Source: Psychrobacillus faecigallinarum
GTDB lineage: Bacteria; Bacillota; Bacilli; Bacillales_A; Planococcaceae
Direction: 5' to 3'
Assembly (NCBI RefSeq): GCF_014836595.1
Contig: NZ_JACSQO010000005.1
Location: 124,001-188,000 of the forward strand
DNA length: 64,000 nt
A program made the position numbers and the translations under genes. Of this stretch, positions 44,197-52,730 are shown in pieces; within the stretch, counting starts at the first letter, position 1; each line of letters begins with the position of its first letter. The notes under the pieces were generated by a model. That model worked only from the letters and a program-made list of their open reading frames with translations, was not told where the DNA came from and ran no database searches.

Positions 44197-45027
44197 TTGA
44201 AGAAGAAAAATTTATTGTTTGCATTATCTCCATTTATTTTAGGCCTATCTATAATGGGTAGCTCTACTACCGAAGCTAGTAGCATTTCTGAGAAGGAATA
44301 TGAACAGAAAACTGAAGTTCAATTATCAAATATTTTTAATGAGACTAGCTTATCTTCTTTAGATTTAAAAGGCACTAATCTTACCAAATCAATTGCCCAA
44401 CTATCTGACGAAGAGTTTGATCGTTTTATGTATAATGTCGTTAAAAACAACGATGAAAGTACCGATACTTTAACAAAAAAACTCGATGAAGTTGGAGTTG
44501 AATTTGCAATTAAACCTAAAGGGAACGAAGGAATCTCAATTAATGCTGTTAAGTCTAATGATGTGACTTTAACTGCTTATTCTTCAAAACGTTCTGGAGA
44601 TTCTTATTATCGCATCAGTGGAATGTGGGATGCATCAATTGGAGAAGTTTATTCTGCAACAGAAGATCCAGTTTCTATTGAATGGGACCCAAGTGCCGCT
44701 ACATATTATGGCTCAGCGGGAGATAACAACGTATCTTCAGTTTCAGATGTAGGGCAAAAAGGTCAGGGAATAGTTATGTTCACAGTTGTTGACGATGGTC
44801 AGTTTGATGGATACGCAACTGTATATGTAACTAAAAAATCATCTTCACAATTATTCTATGGTATTAAATATATTCATTCTTACTCAACTTTTAATGCTGA
44901 TGTCGGTGGCGAAGCAGGTATTAACTTCGAAAGAGGTGGAATTACAGGTGGGTTTACCTTTAATATCCAACAAAAAACAAACGTTGTTACATGGCAAAAA
45001 TGGGACGACAATACCCTATACTATTAA
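44197..45027 (+). CDS. Secreted protein of unknown function
   Basis: The 276-residue protein starts with a signal peptide (basic MKKKN, hydrophobic core to about residue 22, cleavage near TEASS) and has no membrane anchor. A helical N-terminal half is followed by a beta-rich domain with many Tyr, Gly and Ser (DSYYRISGMWDAS, GGITGGFTFNI), as in small secreted toxins or bacteriocins, but I recognise no family. The start is TTG with AAAGGAG upstream. It is divergent from a lipoprotein gene and close to an Rgg-type regulator and its putative peptide. Confidence 0.7.
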   Translation: MKKKNLLFALSPFILGLSIMGSSTTEASSISEKEYEQKTEVQLSNIFNETSLSSLDLKGTNLTKSIAQLSDEEFDRFMYNVVKNNDESTDTLTKKLDEVGVEFAIKPKGNEGISINAVKSNDVTLTAYSSKRSGDSYYRISGMWDASIGEVYSATEDPVSIEWDPSAATYYGSAGDNNVSSVSDVGQKGQGIVMFTVVDDGQFDGYATVYVTKKSSSQLFYGIKYIHSYSTFNADVGGEAGINFERGGITGGFTFNIQQKTNVVTWQKWDDNTLYY

Positions 45028-45073
45028 GTAATTTATGGCATATAACCTTAACCTCTATTAGTTCCAGGTGTAC

Positions 45074-45140
45074 AATAACTCCCTTTAATTTGTTAGAAAA
45101 ATATATTCATATTTTTCTCTAGCTATTAGAGGGAGTTATT
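45074..45140. terminator. Nested palindromic bidirectional terminator
   Basis: A perfect 11-bp outer stem AATAACTCCCT / AGGGAGTTATT encloses a perfect 10-bp inner stem AGAAAAATAT / ATATTTTTCT. It separates the convergent secreted-protein and regulator genes. Confidence 0.78.
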
Positions 45141-45196
45141 ACGAATATATTACTTTGTAAAGGGCAAGATAAGAATAACCCTCTAAATTTTGGATA

Positions 45197-46042
45197 TTAC
45201 AATGTTAATTCTAATTTAAGTGCTTCCAGCAACTTCTCCTCTTCTAATACCTCGACAATGTTTAACCCTTTCTTAATCCATTGTTTACCTTGTTCCTCAC
45301 TCCCAGTTCGTTCCATGCAAATTCCTTTACGAATGTAACATATAGCAAGCGGAATATAAGCATTTAATTGTTTGCATTTGGGTTCTATATTTAAGATCTC
45401 TGTTAATGCCTCTGAGTATTTTTTATTAGAAATATATAGATATGATAGGTTAAGTATTATGTTTATTGACATACGATCGATGTTTTGGAAGTTTTTATAC
45501 CGGTCAATACTTTTTTGTATAAAATTCCTTGTTTCCATTATTGTTTCTAATGGAAATATAAACATAATTGCATTAAAAAGATAGATGTCGGAAATATATA
45601 GTTGTTCCATTTTTTTTAATCTATCCCAAATCTCAAAAGCAGGTATACGAGCTTGCTCAATGTCATTGTCGTTATTCAAGTGAATCAATGCACTACATAA
45701 CGTTCTAATGTCTTTTATATCCTCATCGTATCTACTATTTAGAATTAGTTCACATTCATTATAAATTTCTTTTAATTTTAAATTACTGTTATAAGGGGCA
45801 TAAAAAAATTTAATTAATAGTTTCCTTTTATCTGAATAACTATAACCATTTTTGATAAATTCAAATTCCTCTAAATCCAACCCGACTTTATCAAGAATCA
45901 TCATAAATGAGGTAGCTCTTATTTCAATTGCATCTACCTCAAACTTCGAATAATTACTTTGTGAAATATGAGCACTTTTAGCTATTTCTGCTTGGGTAAA
46001 TCCTTTGGAAGTTCTTATTTTTTTTATTAATTTACCTAACAT
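45197..46042 (-). CDS. Rgg/MutR-type helix-turn-helix regulator
   Basis: The 281-residue protein has an XRE-type HTH in its first 60 residues (IRTSKGFTQAEIAKSAHISQ) and then a long all-helical region of TPR-like repeats, the layout of Rgg, GadR and MutR regulators that bind short peptide pheromones. The ATG at 46042 is chosen with GGAGGGG 9 bases before it; the longer frame has no site. Divergent from it, 120 bases away, lies a 16-residue hydrophobic peptide gene, the usual Rgg arrangement. It probably activates that gene and the pair at 43548/44197. Confidence 0.82.
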   Translation of the reverse strand: MLGKLIKKIRTSKGFTQAEIAKSAHISQSNYSKFEVDAIEIRATSFMMILDKVGLDLEEFEFIKNGYSYSDKRKLLIKFFYAPYNSNLKLKEIYNECELILNSRYDEDIKDIRTLCSALIHLNNDNDIEQARIPAFEIWDRLKKMEQLYISDIYLFNAIMFIFPLETIMETRNFIQKSIDRYKNFQNIDRMSINIILNLSYLYISNKKYSEALTEILNIEPKCKQLNAYIPLAICYIRKGICMERTGSEEQGKQWIKKGLNIVEVLEEEKLLEALKLELTL

Positions 46043-46090
46043 GTACCAATCCCCTCCACTAATATACTTATTAAATTGGTTTTGTATGTT

Positions 46091-46126
46091 ATTCAATTAT
46101 GAATATTTTGGTAGATTCATTATATT
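46091..46126 (+). promoter_or_regulatory. Putative Rgg operator and -10 box of the peptide gene
   Basis: ATTCAATTATGAATATT (46091-46107) differs at one position from the heart of the palindrome at 44106-44122. TATATT (46121-46126) is a plausible -10 box without a good -35, as expected for an activated promoter. Confidence 0.6.
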
Positions 46127-46161
46127 TTACCCTATTTTTGAAAATAGGAGGTGAAAATTAT

Positions 46162-46212
46162 ATGGATCAAATCGTAACGATATTAGTTTGGTTAACAGGA
46201 GTAGGATTTTGA
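46162..46212 (+). CDS. Putative 16-residue signalling peptide for the Rgg-type regulator
   Basis: A perfect AGGAGGTG lies 9 bases before an ATG whose frame reads MDQIVTILVWLTGVGF and stops. The composition (short polar start, very hydrophobic aromatic end) is that of the short hydrophobic peptides that act as pheromones with Rgg proteins. The gene is divergent from the regulator and is followed by two small terminator hairpins, so it forms its own short transcript. The exporter and mature form are unknown. Confidence 0.65.
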   Translation: MDQIVTILVWLTGVGF

Positions 46213-46265
46213 ATTCTTAATTTTGAAAAACTATAAGAGATAGCTCTTTTTCTATTAAATAATAC

Positions 46266-46286
46266 GGCCCTATCTGGGGCCTTTTT
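46266..46286 (+). terminator. Intrinsic terminator of the peptide transcript
   Basis: GGCCC / GGGCC with a 6-base loop is followed by five T. A weaker hairpin with T run (AAGAG / CTCTT at 46235-46250) precedes it. Confidence 0.75.
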
Positions 46287-46426
46287 GTTTGGTATAAAAT
46301 ATACAAAAATACACCTCACTTGTGACATAGTGTGCATGTCAGTATGAGATGTATTAGCAGTGTTCAATTAATTTAAGAAAGTTTTGAAAAATAAAAATAA
46401 GAATGTTCATATTTGATTAGCGGGCA

Positions 46427-47458
46427 TCAAAAAAACCGTATTGTACCAATAAAACAATAGGCACCCTTTGTTAATTTTGTATAGTGACCAAAGTCTTCAG
46501 AGCCACGGAAAGCCTCATCTAATTCAATTAATTCTATGTTTTTGGATTTTGCAGCTAAGCGAATCTTATCGGCACTTTCTTTATGGTTTATAGTTTCTGG
46601 GAATTCGTCGTTATAAGAGAAACTTACTTTTAACCCGTGTTCTACACCTTGAGCTTTCGCGAAGTTTTCAAGATTTTCTTGAAGTTGTTCCAACTCTTCT
46701 TCGTATAGAGCTCGAATTGTTATTCGAAGATCTCCTTTAGAAGCTGCAATACCAAAAGCTTTTTCACCAACATCAATTTGTACGACCGTGCATAAAACAA
46801 GACCTTTGCTTTTTTCTGGAGATGTAAATTCGGAAATTGCTTTGATAATATTAGCAAAAGCTAAAGATGGATTGGTACCAGTTTCTGGCTGACTTGCATG
46901 GGCAGGAGAACCTTCCAAATGTATCGTCATCCCTTTTGAAGCACAAAAACTTGTACCATCAATAATCCCAACAGCCTTATAAGATAATCCACTCATATTA
47001 TGGTAAGCAAAAATTTCATCAATATTGTGTTCCTTAATTAATTCTACGCATTGAATAGCACCATCTCCAGTCTCTTCAGCAGGCTGGAAAAGAAAGAAAA
47101 TATTTTTGTCTGCACCCTTCTCATTAATTTCAAGTGCAAATCCTGCTAATGTTGCAGCATGACCATCATGTCCACATTTATGTGCTTTTCCGGGAAATTG
47201 AGAAGCCCAAGGAAGATCAATGACCTCATCCATTGGTAGTGCATCATAATCTGCACGGAATGCAATGCTAGGCTTATCTAAGCCGGCACGATAAACCGCA
47301 TAGAACCAATTTCCTTTATCTACGATTTCTAGTTTTGTATACGCTTTCAAAAAATCTATTAAATATTTTTTTGTCCAAACCTCCTCGTTAGAGAGCTCTG
47401 GATGCTGATGTAATGTATGTCGTAATTTTTTCGCTAGTTCAAAGTTTTTTTGAATCAA
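46427..47458 (-). pseudogene. M20 amidohydrolase gene, truncated at its 3' end
   Basis: The 343-residue reading has the M20 motifs FRADYDALP, HKCGHDGHAATL, FQPAEETGDGA and AYHNMSG, and runs in frame to AYCFIGTIRFF, then stops. Complete relatives are about 375-390 residues and end with an HTxxYDF-like block that supplies the last histidine metal ligand; that block is missing. The DNA beyond belongs to the peptide-gene region. The protein is probably inactive. It starts at TTG 47458 with AAAGGAG upstream. Confidence 0.75.
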
Positions 47459-47646
47459 TTATCCCATCTCCTTTAAATACATCTTCGTTTCAAAAGCAAA
47501 AGTAACCATTATAATATATTTATGCATATTGTATATTAAATTCATTTTCTCTTATTGTATATTATATTTTATGTTTTTAATTTTTACAATAAAATAATTA
47601 TTTACATTATTTGAAGTAATGTTTATAAATCAAACCCTTACATAAT

Positions 47647-47687
47647 ACAAAAGGATTCGGAATAAGTTCATTCCGAATCCTTTTGTA
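47647..47687. terminator. Bidirectional intrinsic terminator
   Basis: A perfect 17-bp stem starts ACAAAAGGATTCGG and closes on a six-base loop. It ends the GntR gene on the minus strand and may shield the region. Confidence 0.85.
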
Positions 47688-47761
47688 TTTGACCATTAAC
47701 TGTCACATAAAAAAATAGACAGACTCAATTGACTTGAGTTGTCTACTGTCCTTTATATTTT

Positions 47762-48409
47762 CTACAATGGTATTATCTCCACTTTATCTGTATCCCAATG
47801 TACTTCTTTTATATACCTTTCTAATTCACCTAACTCACCATTTTTAAAAAGCTCCAACATCTTTCTATGTTCATCGTTCGTCACTAAGAGCCTTTTTTTC
47901 AGCTCTTCCTTGTCTTCAAAATGATAAACGCTCTTTAAAAATCTTTTTTCTGATTTTAATAGAAGGCTTACAAGGCTTTTGTTTGGACACACCGAAAGAT
48001 AGACATTATGAAAAGCTTCCTGCATTTTATGATACATTTGGAAATTTTCCGTATTTATTGCTAGTTCAATACTCTGTATATAGAAATCCATTTCCTTCAT
48101 GTGGTTCTCAGTCAAGAGCGGTGCTGAAAGTGAAGCAGCTAAGCCATCCAATGCACCAATAATAAAATACGTTTCTTTCGCTTCTTCCTTTGTAAGTTTT
48201 TTTATCACGAACCCTTTTCTTGGCACATTATCTAATAGACCTTCGGAAGAAAGCTGTATAAGTGCCTCTCTAACTGGAGTTCTACTAACCTTTAAACTTT
48301 CACTAATCGCGGTTTCATTTACTTTACTATTGGCGATTAATTCTCCATTGTTAATCTTTTCTACTATATAATTATAAACGTGGTCTTTTAAAGATAAATA
48401 TTCTGTCAT
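47762..48409 (-). CDS. GntR-family regulator, FadR/FCD type
   Basis: The 215-residue protein has an N-terminal winged helix with the GntR signature KVNETAISESLKVSRTPVREA and a C-terminal helical FCD ligand domain of about 130 residues (metal-binding His in FHNVYLSV and NDEHRKML). AAGGAG lies 7 bases before the ATG. It is 300 bases upstream of the truncated M20 gene in the same direction, and probably regulated it, perhaps in response to an amino-acid-like ligand. Confidence 0.88.
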   Translation of the reverse strand: MTEYLSLKDHVYNYIVEKINNGELIANSKVNETAISESLKVSRTPVREALIQLSSEGLLDNVPRKGFVIKKLTKEEAKETYFIIGALDGLAASLSAPLLTENHMKEMDFYIQSIELAINTENFQMYHKMQEAFHNVYLSVCPNKSLVSLLLKSEKRFLKSVYHFEDKEELKKRLLVTNDEHRKMLELFKNGELGELERYIKEVHWDTDKVEIIPL

Positions 48410-48814
48410 AAAAATACTCCTTGCATTATTTAATATATAAACTAAAACGTATGAATTTGAACTTGGAGCGTGTATAGGATAATTATTAATCTGTATTCTT
48501 AAGTAAATAATAACGAGTTACCTAAAAGCCTACTTTAGATTAATTAACCTAAGCTTTTTAGGATAGGTTCTTACTTAATAATCTATCATTGTTGAGTATG
48601 GAATATGAAGTATTTAACTATTATTGTACATCAATTGGAAAAATTAAGCTTTACTTTTAACACTAGTTTGCAATAGACCCTCTGCTTAGATGTTATTCTT
48701 TTTTACACGCTATTTTCCAAAGTTATTGTATGTTTAAAGCTAAATGAATAATTTTACTTCGGAGGTGGCTGGTTCTTTCTAATCATCTATTAAGCCTCTT
48801 TGCAGTTATGTTCT
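48410..48814. other. Intergenic region without a supported gene
   Basis: The region is AT-rich. A GGAGGTGGCTGG near 48770 looks like a ribosome site but the frame ends after a few codons. I see no other feature before the ppiB promoter. Confidence 0.5.
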
Positions 48815-48843
48815 TTGGAAAAAGCTAGAGTTCATGCTATACT
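48815..48843 (+). promoter_or_regulatory. Sigma-A promoter of ppiB
   Basis: TTGGAA (48815-48820) and TATACT (48838-48843) are separated by exactly 17 bases, 38 bases before the ATG. Confidence 0.75.
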
Positions 48844-48880
48844 GTGAAAGAATTTTTTATTACAAAAGGAGTGTTTTATA

Positions 48881-49321
48881 ATGGCGAAAAAAGGTTATTT
48901 CCTTATGGAATCTGGGGACAAAATTGAATTTGAATTATATCCAAACGAAGCACCAAACACAGTAGCAAACTTTGAAGAATTAGCTAACAGTGGTTTTTAC
49001 AACGGTGTAGTATTCCACCGTGTTATTCCTGGCTTTGTAAGCCAAGGTGGAGATCCAACTGGTACGGGCATGGGCGGAAGCGGCAAAACAATCAAATGTG
49101 AAACTGCTGGAAACCCACACAAACACGAAGCAGGTAGCCTTTCTATGGCTCATGCAGGAAAAGACACTGGCTCAAGCCAATTCTTCATCGTGCACGAACC
49201 ACAACCACATCTAAACGGTGTTCACACTGTTTTCGGTAAAGTAACAAGCGGTTTAGAAGCTGCAAAAGCTATGAAAAATGGCGATAAAATGGAAAAAGTT
49301 GAAGTGTTTGACGAAGAGTAA
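48881..49321 (+). CDS. ppiB: Cyclophilin-type peptidyl-prolyl isomerase
   Basis: The 146-residue cytoplasmic cyclophilin has the active-site block [19 protein letters not shown] and [22 protein letters not shown]; catalytic Arg is in FHRV. It catalyses proline isomerisation in folding proteins. AAAGGAGTG lies 7 bases before the ATG. It is a single gene with a strong promoter and terminator. Confidence 0.95.
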   Translation: MAKKGYFLMESGDKIEFELYPNEAPNTVANFEELANSGFYNGVVFHRVIPGFVSQGGDPTGTGMGGSGKTIKCETAGNPHKHEAGSLSMAHAGKDTGSSQFFIVHEPQPHLNGVHTVFGKVTSGLEAAKAMKNGDKMEKVEVFDEE

Positions 49322-49341
49322 GTAAATAACAGACAACTGTT

Positions 49342-49371
49342 TAGGCTTTGGAATTTTTGTTCCAAAGCCTA
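49342..49371 (+). terminator. Intrinsic terminator of ppiB
   Basis: The perfect 12-bp stem TAGGCTTTGGAA / TTCCAAAGCCTA has a 6-base loop and ends in ACATTTTTA. Confidence 0.85.
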
Positions 49372-49545
49372 CATTTTTACTAGTTATTTGATGTATGGGA
49401 ACAGATACAAAAAATGAACATCTCTGTGATTTTTATTCCATACGTTCTCTTTCCCCCAGCAAGATCCTTCTGCACCATTCTTTTTTCTATTTCATATACA
49501 TAATTATCTCTACCCCACCAAGTACTTCGTTTAGGAGGTTTTAGC

Positions 49546-49719
49546 ATGAAGGATTTTCATTGCTGTGCAACTTGTATTCATTTCATCAGTGAAAAAACGA
49601 AAAATGGAATGTTTTATAAATGCAAACGGTTGGGCTTTCAAACTGCGCCCACATATAAATTTAATTGTTGGAACCCGAAAGAAAACGTTCGAAAGCTGAT
49701 GGAAAAGGAAAATCAATAG
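49546..49719 (+). CDS. Small cysteine-rich protein, 57 residues
   Basis: Behind TTAGGAGGTT with 5 bases spacing, an ATG opens a 57-residue frame with C6, C7, C10, C27 and C45 (HCCATCIHF, YKCKRLGF, FNCWNPK). The cysteine spacing CC-x2-C...C...C suggests a zinc or iron-sulphur knuckle. I believe similar short proteins exist in other Bacillales but cannot name the family. It is too short for usual length cutoffs. Role unknown. Confidence 0.68.
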   Translation: MKDFHCCATCIHFISEKTKNGMFYKCKRLGFQTAPTYKFNCWNPKENVRKLMEKENQ

Positions 49720-50095
49720 ATGCCTATATTTAAAAGTGAACGACTGCTACCAGTTACCATAAATTAATGGCCGAATAGAGAATCCTTAATTGGCTCTTAT
49801 TAAACTTCCGAGAGCCTGCTTTGTAATATCATATTTTAGACAACGTTATTTAACTCCTCCATAGCTCCAATCTATAGATTTTGATTCTACACACAAAGTT
49901 CTTCATTAATCACTAAAAATAAATATCATTTTGTAACATATTTACTTTCATAGTTATAATTGTTTGTTTTTAAAATAAATGGTCGTTATATTACAATAAA
50001 ATAACAATAAGAATATAAATTTGTATATTTATTCCTTTCCATTATTTTTGTTGATATAATCATATACATAAAAAGTCATAGTCGGAGGTGTACCT
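49720..50095. other. AT-rich intergenic region
   Basis: No supported frame, repeat or hairpin is seen. The last 60 bases should hold the promoter of the gene at 50096 but no clear boxes stand out. Confidence 0.5.
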
Positions 50096-50287
50096 ATGTT
50101 TCTTATTACCCGTCAATCAAATGGTACAACAGAGACCTTGAAAAATTCCAATAGCCAATTAGATAAATCTTTTACGAACTATGAAGATGCACATAACTTC
50201 GTCCAAAAGCTAAATCAAAATATTATTCCATCTAAACATTGGACGGTTACAGAAAATATGAAAGAGGCGAAGAACGAACAGTTATAA
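50096..50287 (+). CDS. Small hypothetical protein
   Basis: The 63-residue polar protein begins MFLITRQSNGTTETLKNS and ends with a charged helix; it may be a short alpha/beta domain. CGGAGGTG lies 5 bases before the ATG. Its 3' end forms part of a terminator hairpin. No family recognised. Confidence 0.6.
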   Translation: MFLITRQSNGTTETLKNSNSQLDKSFTNYEDAHNFVQKLNQNIIPSKHWTVTENMKEAKNEQL

Positions 50288-50304
50288 TAACTGCTCGTTT
50301 TTTT
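50274..50304 (+). terminator. Intrinsic terminator overlapping the stop
   Basis: ACGA and CAGTTAT pair with ATAACTG and TCGT, followed by seven T. The stem includes the last codons of the gene. Confidence 0.78.
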
Positions 50305-50418
50305 ATTTTCATTTTTTTCTTCTATTTTAAAAAAATATGGAGAACTACCACATATTCCTCAGTCTAACCATAATTCCCCACATAAAATAAGATAACTCTT
50401 AGCGAGGAGGTGTTAATA

Positions 50419-50628
50419 ATGAGTTATTCAAATTATTGTGGCGGCTATGGTGGTGGTAATACTGGCGGATATGGCGGTTACTGTGGCAACACTGGCGGTA
50501 ACGTTGGTGGAGTCGGCTTCGGATCAGGATTCGCTTTATTAGTAGTATTATTTATTCTTTTAATTATCGTAATTGGTACTTTTGGATATGGTAACGGCGG
50601 CGGTAATGTTGGCGGTGAATCCTGCTAA
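50419..50628 (+). CDS. YjcZ-family small glycine-rich membrane protein
   Basis: The 69-residue protein has a Gly/Tyr/Asn-rich N-terminal half, the YjcZ hallmark GFALLVVLFILLIIVIG, and a short Gly-rich tail ending in Cys. YjcZ-type proteins are annotated as sporulation proteins of the Bacillales. The ATG at 50419 has AGGAGGTG 6 bases before it. The N-terminal extension of about 30 residues with YGGGNTGGYGG is longer than in the minimal 25-50-residue members. Confidence 0.8.
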   Translation: MSYSNYCGGYGGGNTGGYGGYCGNTGGNVGGVGFGSGFALLVVLFILLIIVIGTFGYGNGGGNVGGESC

Positions 50629-50809
50629 GTAAGGATTCCTGTACCTCCTAGTTATTTCGTTTTCATTCATGAGACGGGCTTATAGCCTGTCTCTATTTAC
50701 ATAAAGTATAATTGTTATAAACGAAGGGGATTCCTATATCCTTTGTCTCTTTGTATATGCGCAATATAAAAATAATCCCTAGAGCATTTTATACTCTAGG
50801 GACATCGTT

Positions 50810-51922
50810 TTATAGAAGAAACGAAATTGCAAGAATGAGTAGAATGGGACCTAAAATAAATAACCAGGCTAATGGTCTTGCAAAGTTAATGGACCAACCG
50901 ACTCCAAAGCGTTTTTCCACAAAAATGCTAGGATCGTCTTTGTTAATATAGAAAATACCGCCCTTCCAAAACTGATCATCGTCTACAGATGTAATATGAC
51001 GATTTACTTCTGCTTCATCCTCTACTACTTTTATACGTGAACCACCTTGCCCAATTTTTATTGTAAAAATAGCAACGCTAGCAAAAGCAAGTACCAAGAA
51101 TCCAAGTGGGAGGACAAGCATAACTATCGAGGAGGCTATTTCAGGATGAATGGTTTGTAACTGAAAATACCCCATCATCAAAGTAATCCCTACCGACATG
51201 ACAAAAGAAAGCCAACTTGAATATTTTCGAAATGCTAGCTGCTGCTTTACAGAAGTTTTTTTGTTTCGAGGGCTTATACTTGTTCCTGACAATTTAATCC
51301 CCTCGCTTGTAAATAAAAACATTCCCTGAACAACCAATAATATCAATGGAAGAGAAATGGCAGTAAAATAACTTTTCTTACTAAATGCATCTGCTTCCCC
51401 TGTTGGACCCCAATGAGTAGGAATCAATTCCGGCATCTGTGGATATTTCATAATTGTATAAACGATAAGTCCGATTGTTACAACCATTGGGACGATAAAT
51501 GCCATTTTTGGAAGTAATTGAAGCTTTTCATGGAATTTCAAATCCACTACTCTCACTTCGTTTTTATCAGAGTACCAACGACGTTCCTCTTTTAACTTCT
51601 TCATTCTGGTATGCATGATAAAGTAATAAGCGATACTCAAAAAAAGAACAACAAATTGAATCCCCACACTAACAAGGGCAAGAGTCTCCTCTGCAGGCTT
51701 TTGACTGATCGCCCATACTAGATAGACCGCAAAGATAGCTAAGCCAACCGAGAGAACGACTCCGGTATATCTTTTTTTTAGTAGAATTATTTCCTTATCC
51801 TTTGCATGCTGATCTGGAACATTTATACCGAAGATGAGTGTTGGCTTTAAAAATACCGGAATGAATGCCTGTAATATCGTAATAAATAATAGAATAAATC
51901 CAAATAACAATAAAATCATCAT
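50810..51922 (-). CDS. DUF1648/DUF5808 multi-pass membrane protein
   Basis: The 370-residue protein has about eight membrane segments. A DUF1648 block (PELIPTHWGPTGEADAFSKK) lies near residues 160-185, and the C-terminus has the DUF5808 block QFWKGGIFYINKDDPSIFVE followed by FGVGWSINFARP. These domains recur in SdpI-like and other peptide-resistance membrane proteins. It overlaps the upstream GntR gene by 1 base (TAATG), so they are coupled. A role in envelope stress is plausible. Confidence 0.82.
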   Translation of the reverse strand: MMILLLFGFILLFITILQAFIPVFLKPTLIFGINVPDQHAKDKEIILLKKRYTGVVLSVGLAIFAVYLVWAISQKPAEETLALVSVGIQFVVLFLSIAYYFIMHTRMKKLKEERRWYSDKNEVRVVDLKFHEKLQLLPKMAFIVPMVVTIGLIVYTIMKYPQMPELIPTHWGPTGEADAFSKKSYFTAISLPLILLVVQGMFLFTSEGIKLSGTSISPRNKKTSVKQQLAFRKYSSWLSFVMSVGITLMMGYFQLQTIHPEIASSIVMLVLPLGFLVLAFASVAIFTIKIGQGGSRIKVVEDEAEVNRHITSVDDDQFWKGGIFYINKDDPSIFVEKRFGVGWSINFARPLAWLFILGPILLILAISFLL

Positions 51923-52305
51923 TACCCCTCCTTAATATGTTGAACAAGCTCTCTTACCATCACAACCATTTCTTCCTCTGAAAGCTGTAATACCATTCCC
52001 TCCGCTAATAATGGGCGAATCTGTTCTGCAAGTAATTGCTGTTGTAGTTGTGTTGCTTTTTCCATTCCTTTTGGCCGCACAATGACCCCAGATTTCGGGA
52101 CAATTTGAATGAAGTCCTTTTCTTCTAAAAGGTGATACGCTTTGTTAACTGTATGCATATTCATCCCCAAATCTGCTGCAAAACTTCTTACAGATGGTAG
52201 AGAATCCCCTGGCTTTAACTCACCCCTAGCCATGCCTTCTATCAATTGTTGAGCTAACTGTAAATAGATCGGTACGGATGAATTTGGTTTTATCTCTATA
52301 AACAT
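51922..52305 (-). CDS. GntR-family regulator, YtrA/YhcF type
   Basis: The 127-residue protein has an N-terminal GntR winged helix (LPSVRSFAADLGMNMHTVNKAYHLL) and a short C-terminal dimerisation tail, the YtrA subfamily, which usually regulates the membrane protein or ABC operon it lies in. Upstream, ATAGAACA occurs twice, 22 bases apart, flanking the -10 box TATAAT, a likely autoregulatory site near 52325-52350. AGGAGG precedes the ATG. Confidence 0.88.
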   Translation of the reverse strand: MFIEIKPNSSVPIYLQLAQQLIEGMARGELKPGDSLPSVRSFAADLGMNMHTVNKAYHLLEEKDFIQIVPKSGVIVRPKGMEKATQLQQQLLAEQIRPLLAEGMVLQLSEEEMVVMVRELVQHIKEG

Positions 52306-52417
52306 ATTATGCCTCCTATTTACGTTGTTCTATTAATATTATAACACACTGTTCTATGTATAGTATATCAAAAATAATTGAGCATTATCCTGTGTTAGTT
52401 GGATGGTTCCTGGTTGT

Positions 52418-52614
52418 TTTACGACAATTGATCACTGGTTTACTACAATTGGAGCTTATTTTACGACAATCAGACACTAGATTACTACAATCAACCGGTA
52501 GTTTACTACAATCCCATTCTATGGCGAACGCTTCCGCCTGGTTTACTACAATCAGAGCTTACTTTACGACAATTAGCCACTAGATTACTACAATCAACCG
52601 ATAGTTTACTACAA
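52418..52614. repeat. Nine TTTACNACAA repeats with 21-base period
   Basis: (T/A)TTAC(T/G)ACAA starts at 52418, 52439, 52460, 52481 and 52502, and again at 52542, 52563, 52584 and 52605; steps are exactly 21 bases except one of 40. The four units after the break repeat the order of the earlier ones, so a larger duplication is likely. No gene lies here. Confidence 0.88.
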
Positions 52615-52680
52615 TCCACTCCTAAGATGAGCGCTCTCGACCAACTTTCCTGCATTTCACTTAGCTTATTTCCGCATAAA

Positions 52681-52724
52681 AATAAAGCCGCCAAGGTCGC
52701 TTAAGGACCTTGACGGCTTTATAT
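52681..52724. terminator. Bidirectional intrinsic terminator
   Basis: The stem ATAAAGCCG, CAAGGTC pairs with GACCTTG, CGGCTTTAT. It ends the azoR transcript on the minus strand. Confidence 0.85.
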
Positions 52725-52730
52725 AATTGA

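Noticed and set aside
48768..48790. GGAGGTGGCTGG as a ribosome site
   Set aside because: The GTG frame stops after four codons and the true ppiB promoter lies downstream.
52356..52583. A 75-codon plus-strand frame with LLQ/LRQ repeats
   Set aside because: It is the translation of the 21-base TTTACNACAA repeats, without a ribosome site.
52418..52614. CRISPR array
   Set aside because: The conserved cores are only about 10 bases with 11-base variable parts at a fixed 21-base period, too short for repeats and spacers, and there are no cas genes.
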